This document shows, one piece after another, positions 1 to 5,573 of a DNA stretch of 6,518 nt. The stretch comes from Oscillospiraceae bacterium (GTDB lineage: Bacteria; Bacillota; Clostridia; Oscillospirales; Acutalibacteraceae): NCBI GenBank assembly GCA_019417045.1, contig DXWE01000077.1, positions 1-6,518 on the forward strand, in the 5' to 3' direction. A program made the translations under genes and the position numbers. The notes below the pieces were generated by a model that saw nothing but the letters and a program-made list of their open reading frames with translations, had not been told where the DNA came from and searched no databases. Within the stretch, counting starts at the first letter, position 1. Each line of letters begins with the position of its first letter.

Positions 1-437
1 TCCTGCGGACGCGCATATTCCCGCAGGACCTCCCCCTGTGAGGACAGGGCCAGTACCTTTCCCAGCCCCTTGTCCGCCACATAGAGGGTGCCGTCGTCCG
101 CCAGAGCAATCCCGGTGGGCTCCGCCAGGATCCCGGCTCCCAAAACGGTGACCAGCTCTCCCCCCAGATCGCTGACCACGACACGCGCGTTGCCCGTATC
201 ACAGATATACATACGGCCGTCCTGGATCGCCAGATCCGCCGGGGCGTTCAGGGTCTCCTCCCCGATCTTGGAGAAGGATTCCACCGGCCGGTAGGCCGTC
301 TGGGTCTCCACATAGCGGCCGTTCCGGTCCACCGTGATGGTCTTATAGGCGGTGTCCGCGCCGGCAAAGAGGGTACAGCCCAGCAGCAGCGCCGCCGTGA
401 TCCCGGCGGCCCGGAGTCCAAAAACCCATTTTTTCAA
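1..437 (-). CDS. Exported NHL-repeat (beta-propeller) protein, N-terminal part (3' end outside the window)
   Basis: The first 145 codons are visible, and the frame is open to the left edge. The amino end KKWVFGLRAAGI followed by TAALLLGC is a signal peptide. Cysteine 21 in LLLGC fits the permissive lipoprotein pattern, though signal peptidase I cleavage after FAGA (residue 27) is also possible. Two NHL-type blades follow: LNAPADLAIQDGRMYICDTG (63-82) with NARVVV after it, and EPTGIALADDGTLYVADKG (106-124). Such blades build propellers for protein or ligand binding. I chose the TTG at 437 because AGGGGAGAGG lies directly upstream and lysines follow; an in-frame GTG at 473 lacks a ribosome site. 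It is the last visible gene of the operon, 42 bases after the second permease stop. As I recall, similar proteins beside large binding-protein operons in Firmicutes can carry a C-terminal membrane (YIP1-like) domain; that part is not visible here. Its function is unknown, and any annotation as gluconolactonase would be unsafe. Confidence 0.8.
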   Translation of the reverse strand, partial: MKKWVFGLRAAGITAALLLGCTLFAGADTAYKTITVDRNGRYVETQTAYRPVESFSKIGEETLNAPADLAIQDGRMYICDTGNARVVVSDLGGELVTVLGAGILAEPTGIALADDGTLYVADKGLGKVLALSSQGEVLREYARPQ

Positions 438-450
438 TGACCTCTCCCCT
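438..450 (-). promoter_or_regulatory. Ribosome binding site supporting the TTG start of the NHL-repeat gene
   Basis: On the minus strand AGGGGAGAGG is followed by TCA and then TTG at 437. An ATG at 460 is out of frame and meets a stop after eight codons. The GTG at 473 is in frame but has no purine-rich site before it. This makes TTG the best start. Confidence 0.6.
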
Positions 451-479
451 TCTCTGTCATTCGCACGCCGCACACGGCC

Positions 480-1349
480 CTATTTGATCCCGGAATTCGC
501 CATGGTGTTCATGACGCGGCTTTGCAGCACGATGAACAGCACCAGGTTGGGAACGAGCATGATCAGGGTGGAGGCCGCCGCAATTCCCTGTCCCGCCACG
601 CTGTTGGTGTTGGTGGTCAGGGTGCTCATATAAAAGGCCAGGGTCTTGATACTGTCGTTCTCCATGTACATGGTAGACGTCTCCACATTGTTCCACACCG
701 ACTGGAAGGAGAGGATCGCCACCGTGGCCAGGGCGGGCCGGGTCAGCGGCAGGATGATTTTGCGGTACACCCGGAATTCCCCCGCCCCGTCGATATAGGC
801 CGCCTCGATCAGGCTGTCCGGCACCTGGTCGATGAACTGTTTGATGAGGAACACCCCGACCGGCATGACCACCAGCGGCAGGATGTGGGCCCAGTAGGTG
901 TTGGTCAGCCCCAGGAACTGGATGACCAGATACCGCGGGATGGCCACCGCCACAGACACGAACATCAGCGCGACGTTGTTGATCTCCAGCAGCAGCTTCT
1001 TGCCGGGATAGTGCATTTTGGAGAGGGCGAACCCGCCCAGGCTGGACAGAAACACCGTCAGCGTCACCACAGCCACCGAGACCAGAAGGCTGTTGAAAAG
1101 ATACCGGCTGATGGGGATGGCGGAACCGGCCGTCGCCCCGAACAGCTTTTCAAAATTCTCCATGGTGGGCTGCCGGACAAAGATGCGGGGAGGAAACGCG
1201 AACAGCTCCTCCAGCGGCTTGAACGCATGGTTGAAGATATACACCAGCGGCAGGATCATCACCACGGCGATCGGGATCAGATAGGCGTAGATCTTGATCT
1301 GACTGCGGTGAAATTTTGTCGGGTTGACGTTTGTGGAGGTATACGCCAT
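480..1349 (-). CDS. Sugar ABC transporter permease, MalG/UgpE type
   Basis: The 289-residue membrane protein is the usual partner of the preceding permease. It has a soluble amino end (about 1-18), about six hydrophobic segments (near 20-40, 84-106, 122-145, 153-170, 205-220 and 256-276) and the EAA loop EAAYIDG at 182-188, ending in ILPLTRPAL around 199-207. The carboxyl end MANSGIK is typical of MalG-type carbohydrate permeases. It would form the translocation pore with the other permease and contact a cytoplasmic ATPase, which is not encoded in this window. The ATG at 1349 is preceded by GGAAGGAAGG at about nine bases, a stronger ribosome site than that of the first permease and very like the one before the binding-protein gene. 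The stop is TAG at 482-480, and the NHL-repeat gene starts 42 bases further on. The family is clear; the substrate is not. Confidence 0.93.
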   Translation of the reverse strand: MAYTSTNVNPTKFHRSQIKIYAYLIPIAVVMILPLVYIFNHAFKPLEELFAFPPRIFVRQPTMENFEKLFGATAGSAIPISRYLFNSLLVSVAVVTLTVFLSSLGGFALSKMHYPGKKLLLEINNVALMFVSVAVAIPRYLVIQFLGLTNTYWAHILPLVVMPVGVFLIKQFIDQVPDSLIEAAYIDGAGEFRVYRKIILPLTRPALATVAILSFQSVWNNVETSTMYMENDSIKTLAFYMSTLTTNTNSVAGQGIAAASTLIMLVPNLVLFIVLQSRVMNTMANSGIK

Positions 1350-1393
1350 GCAGAGCCCTTCCTTCCGTTTGGATCTGAGATTGCAGGAGCCGG

Positions 1394-2278
1394 TCAGTCG
1401 TCGCTTTTGAAGAGTTTCTTTGCTCCCTTGGAGAAAAACCAGATGATGAGCAGCAGCACCACCGACACGGCCGACGCATAGCCCATCTCGTACCGGATGA
1501 AGCCGTAGTCCTGGATGTGGTTGAGCATGAGCTGGCCGGCGTAGCGCGGCGTGGGATTGGAGCCGCTGAGCTGCACGCCGATGGCCCCCTGCTGGAACGT
1601 GTTCACGATGGCCATGATGGCGCCGAACAGCATCTGGGGCTTCATGGACGGAATGGTGATATAAAAGACCTCCTGGAACCGGTTGCGCATGCCGTCGATG
1701 GTGGCGGCCTCATACAGGCTTTTATCCACATTGAGCAGGCCGGCCAGCATGGCGAGGAACCCGACGCCCATGCTGCTCCACAGCGCCACCAGGATCATCA
1801 CCGGCATCAGGAACTGCTGGGACTGGAGGAACACGATCGGCTCGGTGATGATCCCCAGCTGCATCAGCAGGCTGTTGAGCAGGCCCATCTGGTCGCCGCT
1901 GAACAGCACCCGCCAGATCACGGCCATCGTGGTGCCGGCCGTCATGGAGGGGGAGTAGAGGATCAGCGCCAGCACCGTGCGCGGCCCCCGGGAGATCTGG
2001 GACAGCGACCAGGCGAGGAAAAAGGACAGCAGATACCCGCCCGGGCCGACGACAACCGAAAACACGATCGTATTGGGCAGGACGTATTCCATGAATACCT
2101 CGTCCTGCAACAACAGATGGATATAGTTGTTCAGGCCGGCAAAGGAGGGAAACTGGATGGTGTCGAAGTTGGTAAAGGACAGGACGATGGCCACGATGAC
2201 CGGGATCACCACAAAGGCCAAAAACAGAAGATAATACGGCGCCAAAAACAGATAGGGCCTCAGGTTCCGTCTCCTCAT
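1394..2278 (-). CDS. Sugar ABC transporter permease, MalF/UgpA type
   Basis: The 294-residue integral membrane protein has the normal length and about six hydrophobic segments (near residues 9-34, 68-92, 100-125, 155-180, 212-232 and 262-283). The cytoplasmic EAA loop, which docks on the ATPase, is present as EAATIDG at 190-196, ending in TIP at 208-210. The amino end RPYLFLAPYYLLFLAFVVIPV, split here by topology into a short basic head and the first membrane helix, is typical of the first permease of carbohydrate-uptake transporters (binding-protein-dependent transport inner-membrane family). With the next gene's product it should form the heterodimeric channel served by the large binding protein. 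The ATG at 2278 has only a modest Shine-Dalgarno (AAGGTGG, about 12 bases upstream). It follows the hairpin-rich gap, so it may be expressed less than the binding protein. The second permease starts 44 bases after its stop. The substrate is not readable. Confidence 0.93.
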   Translation of the reverse strand: MRRRNLRPYLFLAPYYLLFLAFVVIPVIVAIVLSFTNFDTIQFPSFAGLNNYIHLLLQDEVFMEYVLPNTIVFSVVVGPGGYLLSFFLAWSLSQISRGPRTVLALILYSPSMTAGTTMAVIWRVLFSGDQMGLLNSLLMQLGIITEPIVFLQSQQFLMPVMILVALWSSMGVGFLAMLAGLLNVDKSLYEAATIDGMRNRFQEVFYITIPSMKPQMLFGAIMAIVNTFQQGAIGVQLSGSNPTPRYAGQLMLNHIQDYGFIRYEMGYASAVSVVLLLIIWFFSKGAKKLFKSDD

Positions 2279-2319
2279 AGCCGTCTTTATCCACCTTGTA
2301 CGATAGAGTAGTAGTTATT

Positions 2320-2339
2320 AAAGCCCCTCTCCAAGGGCT
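2320..2339 (-). terminator. Weak terminator-like hairpin upstream of the first permease gene
   Basis: On the minus strand AGCCC (2339-2335) pairs with GGGCT (2326-2322), and a further T-G pair is possible. The right arm runs straight into a T run of only three (2322-2320), then AATAAC. The short stem and short T run make this at best a leaky terminator. It lies about 40 bases before the permease start, where partial termination would lower permease expression relative to the binding protein. Its function is an inference. Confidence 0.3.
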
Positions 2340-2359
2340 GCGGGCCATGCGGTTCAGCT

Positions 2360-2374
2360 GGCCGCACAGCGGCC
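2360..2374 (-). repeat. Perfect 6-bp GC hairpin, with a larger alternative fold
   Basis: GGCCGC (2360-2365) pairs with GCGGCC (2369-2374) around the loop ACA. An alternative compound fold uses GGGCC (2342-2346) with GGCCC (2371-2375) outside TGCGG (2348-2352) with CCGCA (2362-2366). It abuts the 8-bp hairpin and shares base 2374 with it, so the two cannot both form completely. Confidence 0.55.
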
Positions 2375-2392
2375 CTCCCTGTGGCAGGGAGG
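2374..2392 (-). repeat. Perfect 8-bp hairpin, CCTCCCTG/CAGGGAGG
   Basis: CCTCCCTG (2374-2381) and CAGGGAGG (2385-2392) are perfect reverse complements around the three-base loop TGG. This is the longest uninterrupted stem in the intergenic region. It is nearly symmetrical, so it would form in transcripts from either strand. It resembles the short dispersed palindromes found between genes in some clostridia, which is a recollection I could not test here. No T run follows it. Confidence 0.65.
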
Positions 2393-2405
2393 AGGACGGC
2401 AGGCC

Positions 2406-2441
2406 CCCGCCTCTTAAGGGCGGGCCCGCGCCGCAGGCGGG
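2406..2441 (-). repeat. Overlapping inverted repeats with mutually exclusive pairings
   Basis: The arm CCCGCC (2406-2411) can pair with GGCGGG at 2419-2424, or with a second GGCGGG at 2436-2441. Independently, CCCGC (2425-2429) can pair with GCGGG (2437-2441). GCGGGCCCGC (2420-2429) is a perfect ten-base palindrome. An extended form with GGCCC (2402-2406) against GGGCC (2422-2426) is also possible. The pairings compete, as arms do in an attenuator, but no T run or leader peptide is present to support classical attenuation. The pairings are seen directly; any function is inferred. Confidence 0.55.
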
Positions 2442-2486
2442 TTGAAATCCGGGATCCGGTTCCGTCCGATCCTGCCGCCGCTCACC

Positions 2487-2500
2487 GCCGGGCCACCGGC
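2487..2500 (-). repeat. Short GC hairpin near the 3' end of the binding-protein gene
   Basis: GCCGG (2487-2491) pairs with CCGGC (2496-2500) around a four-base loop. It lies 28 bases past the binding-protein stop codon. No T run follows it on the minus strand, so it is not a standard intrinsic terminator. Confidence 0.4.
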
Positions 2501-2527
2501 AGGCACCCGCTTCTCTCCCCGCTCATC

Positions 2528-5500
2528 TCAGGGATAGACTCTCTCGGTGGCCTGCCGGTCGGGCAGATCCTCTTCGATAATGTAATCCCGCACCACCTGG
2601 CCGTCCTGGATATACCCGAACTCCTCCAGCTTGCGGACGATCTCGTTGCGGGTGTTCTTGACCGCCCCGTCGATCGCGGTGCGCACGTTTTCGCCGTCCA
2701 GGACAATGGCGTTGACGGCATTGCTCAGCTCCCGCTCCATCATGTAGTTCCCCGGCACCCGCGGCACCTCCACGATCCAGTCGAGCATCTCGAGCAGGAC
2801 GTCGCGGTGTTCTTCATTCCAGGGAAGCTGGGCGAACGCCTCCACATTGGCGGTGTTCCAGACATATTCCTTGCCATAGGCTGTCTGCAGGGAGGAGGCA
2901 AAGGCGCTCTGGGTTTCGGTGGAGGTCCACCAGTTCAGGAAATCAAAGGATTCCTGCGGTTTGTCGGTGTCGGAGAAGATGATACAGCTCTTTCCGCCGC
3001 CTCCCGTCCACCGCTGCACCTCGCCGTTCTCGTCCGTGTAGCCGGGATACGGCGCGATATTCCAGGAATTGGCGATCTCCGGCGCCGAATTGAGCAACTG
3101 GATGTAGGTGTTGAAGTCGGCCACCCCGATCGGCAGCAGCCCGCTGCGGAAATGCTGGTAGAAGCTGCGCACCTCAAAGGGGATATCGTACATGGTAAAC
3201 AGCTGTGTCATCTCGGTGATGGCGTCCAGCGTCTCCTCCGAATCCAGCCGGATATCCAGCGCGGTGTCCCCGTAGAACCGGCCGCCGTTCTGATAGATAA
3301 ACGGGACCATCAGCGACAGCGACTTGTTGGCGCTCTCCCCCACTGCCAGGTGGGAGTAGAAGTCCATGCCGTAGCGCTTGAGCTGCGGGAGCATCTCCTT
3401 GACGTCCTGCATGGTATCCGGGACGGACAGCCCCAGCTGATCCAGGATATCGGTGCGGTAAAACAGCACATAGAAGTTGGTGGTCTCGGGCAGGGAATAC
3501 AGGCCGTCCTCCACCAGACCGGTGTTGAGCAGGCCCGGCTTGAACCGGGCGGCCACCTCCTCCCAGCCCTCAAACTCCTTCAGATCCAGCAGTGCGCCCC
3601 GGATGGCGAGCTCAAAGGGCACGGTATAGGTCACGCTCAGCGCCACGTCGGGGGCGTTGCCCGCGGCGCGGGCCAGCACCAGCTTCTGTTCGTCCGACAT
3701 GATGGACAGGTCGGCCTTGATCCCGTATTTTTCGTAGAAGTCGGTGTCCGCCATCTCCTGCATGATCTCGACATAGAGGCTGGACCGGCTCACCCACACC
3801 TGCAGGTTTTCACTGTCCGACTCCACATTGCCGGACTCATAGTTCTGGACGAAAAAGGAATAGAAGAACCGGCGGATCCCCTCCCAGATTTTCCGGAAAA
3901 ACCCGATGGGCTCTGGCAGATCCTCCTCGTTCTGATAGAGATAGATCTGGTCCAGGGCGAGCGGGCTGCTGTACAGGTTCTCCAGCACGTTGGCCAAATA
4001 CTGCCCCACCGAGTTCTGCCCCTGATAGAGCTCGTTGAGACGTTTGGGCAGGTCGTTCGGCTTTTTGGACAGGGACAGCAGCTGCTTGATGCACACCTGC
4101 AGCGCCGAGAACTCCCCGATCTGCCGGGCCTCGGGATTATACGCATGCAGCTCATCATACAGTGCCTGGATCCGGTTGGCCCAATCGACCAGGCGGCTCT
4201 CGAGATCCGGTATGTATTCCTCCAGCTCAAAATCCCGGTATTTCTGGGTGTTGTTGCCCGTGATCTTCATGATCTGGAGCGACAGGTCGTTGATCTCCTC
4301 TATAATGGCGTTGACCCCGTCGATGATGGGCGCCATGTTCTGAAGATTCACCCGCAGCGACAAAGTGTGCGTTTCGCCCGCCTCCAGATACACCGCCACC
4401 TTCTCCCCGGTCTCGGGATCGCTCACCGTCAGGTTCTGGAAGGATTTGTCATAGGGGAACGATACGTTTTCAAAGGCCGGGGACCAGCACTCCCCGTCAA
4501 TGGTGACCCGGCGGAAGGTGGGAAAATCGGACTTGCTGCTCTGGCGATAGCGGAACCCCACGTAATACCAGCCCGTCACCGGGACGGTGAAGGTATAGCT
4601 GACCTCCTGCCCGCCCTCCGAGAAGGAGCCGCCGGAGAGCATGTTGAGCACCGCCCGTTTGGCGTCGTAAGGGGTCAGATCCGTGTTGTATTCCGCCTCC
4701 GGGCGGATGGTGGCGTCGTTCTTATACGAAATCCTCTCCGCCTCGATGATCTCCAGCCCGTGCCCCTCCGGCGTGCCGGAGGGATGCTCCTCCTCTTCCG
4801 GCACCGGCAGCAGGGTCAGCTTGCCGATCAACAGATCCCCCTGCACGCTCGAGAAGCGGAGGATATGCTCCCCCTTCGTCAGCTCCAGCAGGAACGGGCC
4901 GCTGGTCAGGCCGGAGGCGTCCTGGATGGTCTTTTGGTTCCACTCCTCCACCCGCACCGACTCGGGGACGATCTCGTTGTTGTAGCGGTCGGTGGGGAAC
5001 TCCGCATCAAGATAGGTCCAGCGGCTTTCAAACTGCTGGCTGCGCATCTCATAAAAGGGGAACGCCCCATCCAGCTCCACCTTCATCTTCACCGGCAACG
5101 TGCTGTCGGACAGGTCGTAATATTCCACCTCCAGCACATAGAGGCCGTCGGATGGGGCCTGCAGGGAAAACGCGGCCTCTCCCCCCTGGCGAACGGACAC
5201 GGCCGTACCGTAATTTTGCGGCCCGGCCTCCAGCTGGCCGGCATATTCCGGCAGCACCGCGCTCTCAGCGGCAAACGGGACGGCCTGCCCGGTATATGCG
5301 GGCAGCGTATAGGAGGGGCGCACCTCCCGATAGGTGTCTTCGAGTGCCTCTTCCAAAAACCCCTGGGCCCCCGACAGCGAGCTCTCTTCCCCGGAGAGGG
5401 ATTCCTCCTGCTCCAAAGCGGATCCGGCCGGATCCCCCTCCCCGGCCGCAGGGGCGGCGCAGAGCATCGTCAGGAGCAGAATCACCGCCATCGTCAGCGC

Positions 5501-5539
5501 CGTTTTCCGGATATATCCCGCTTTTCTCCGTGCCAGCAT
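2528..5539 (-). CDS. Large secreted multidomain extracellular solute-binding protein of a sugar ABC transporter
   Basis: The 1003-residue protein is about twice the usual length of a sugar-binding protein. In order it shows: a signal peptide (residues 1 to about 33: basic start, hydrophobic core, APAAG); an acidic linker (35-75); beta-sandwich A (about 95-247); beta-sandwich B (about 262-410, with GWYYVGFRYR and VTIDGE), both resembling carbohydrate-binding modules; a helical region (about 410-575) with YRDFELEEYIPDLESRL and an aromatic-basic segment GFFRKIWEGIRRFFYSFF; and a family 1 solute-binding domain (about 579-990) with FYEKYGIKADL, AGNAPDVALS, GLYSLPETTNFYVLFYRTDIL, WTGGGGKSCIIF and FDFLNWW. 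I chose the ATG at 5539 because AAGGAAGG lies just upstream and the signal peptide begins there; the longer frame from 5668 overlaps the GH2 gene. The role is to capture a carbohydrate outside the cell for the two downstream permeases. The cysteine at residue 27 is preceded by TML, which does not fit a lipobox, so anchoring is unclear. The domain limits are read by eye, and the ligand is unknown. Confidence 0.9.
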   Translation of the reverse strand: MLARRKAGYIRKTALTMAVILLLTMLCAAPAAGEGDPAGSALEQEESLSGEESSLSGAQGFLEEALEDTYREVRPSYTLPAYTGQAVPFAAESAVLPEYAGQLEAGPQNYGTAVSVRQGGEAAFSLQAPSDGLYVLEVEYYDLSDSTLPVKMKVELDGAFPFYEMRSQQFESRWTYLDAEFPTDRYNNEIVPESVRVEEWNQKTIQDASGLTSGPFLLELTKGEHILRFSSVQGDLLIGKLTLLPVPEEEEHPSGTPEGHGLEIIEAERISYKNDATIRPEAEYNTDLTPYDAKRAVLNMLSGGSFSEGGQEVSYTFTVPVTGWYYVGFRYRQSSKSDFPTFRRVTIDGECWSPAFENVSFPYDKSFQNLTVSDPETGEKVAVYLEAGETHTLSLRVNLQNMAPIIDGVNAIIEEINDLSLQIMKITGNNTQKYRDFELEEYIPDLESRLVDWANRIQALYDELHAYNPEARQIGEFSALQVCIKQLLSLSKKPNDLPKRLNELYQGQNSVGQYLANVLENLYSSPLALDQIYLYQNEEDLPEPIGFFRKIWEGIRRFFYSFFVQNYESGNVESDSENLQVWVSRSSLYVEIMQEMADTDFYEKYGIKADLSIMSDEQKLVLARAAGNAPDVALSVTYTVPFELAIRGALLDLKEFEGWEEVAARFKPGLLNTGLVEDGLYSLPETTNFYVLFYRTDILDQLGLSVPDTMQDVKEMLPQLKRYGMDFYSHLAVGESANKSLSLMVPFIYQNGGRFYGDTALDIRLDSEETLDAITEMTQLFTMYDIPFEVRSFYQHFRSGLLPIGVADFNTYIQLLNSAPEIANSWNIAPYPGYTDENGEVQRWTGGGGKSCIIFSDTDKPQESFDFLNWWTSTETQSAFASSLQTAYGKEYVWNTANVEAFAQLPWNEEHRDVLLEMLDWIVEVPRVPGNYMMERELSNAVNAIVLDGENVRTAIDGAVKNTRNEIVRKLEEFGYIQDGQVVRDYIIEEDLPDRQATERVYP

Positions 5540-5541
5540 GG

Positions 5542-5557
5542 GCCGTTCCTTCCTTTC
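5542..5557 (-). promoter_or_regulatory. Ribosome binding site deciding the start of the solute-binding protein gene
   Basis: Read on the minus strand, AAGGAAGG followed by AACGGCCC leads into the ATG at 5539. It lies in the 34-base gap after the GH2 stop codon. It supports starting the protein at 5539 and not at the upstream in-frame ATG at 5668, which lies inside the GH2 gene and would put 43 residues without signal-peptide character in front of the signal peptide. Confidence 0.75.
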
Positions 5558-5573
5558 TGTCCGAATCCGGGCC

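Larger units (their letters stand above)
2279..2527 (-). other. Intergenic region packed with GC-rich inverted repeats between binding-protein and permease genes
   Basis: This 249-base stretch separates the solute-binding protein stop from the first permease start. The other gaps between genes are only 34 to 44 bases. I see no gene in it. It holds at least six short inverted repeats, listed separately, at 2322-2339, 2360-2374, 2374-2392, 2406-2424, 2425-2441 and 2487-2500, plus a weaker pair GGATC/GATCC at 2452-2472. I found no convincing promoter; the AT-richer part near 2295-2321 has no well-spaced -35/-10 pair that I trust. Position and structure suggest transcript stabilisation, partial termination or processing that would give more binding protein than permease. 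That is an inference. Confidence 0.7.

Noticed and set aside
438..473. GTG start at 473 for the NHL-repeat gene
   Set aside because: It is in frame but lacks a ribosome site, and it would add a charged stretch (with REGER) ahead of the signal peptide. The TTG at 437 has a clear purine-rich site.
522..1481. A 319-codon plus-strand open frame over the second permease
   Set aside because: It has the same mirror-frame relation to the permease codons. The product is H/Q/R/D-rich low-complexity sequence, while the minus strand encodes a normal permease with an EAA loop.
1517..2311. A 264-codon plus-strand open frame over the first permease
   Set aside because: It is again codon-aligned antisense to a clear permease. 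Histidine- and glutamine-rich low-complexity sequence with no family features.
2295..2345. A secondary promoter for the permease genes
   Set aside because: Boxes such as TTGGAG and TATCGT exist on the minus strand but their spacing (about 23 bases) is wrong, and no better pair was found.
2406..2441. A CRISPR array or tRNA/ncRNA gene in the intergenic repeats
   Set aside because: There are no evenly spaced direct repeats with unique spacers and no cloverleaf. The repeats are short inverted ones of differing sequence.
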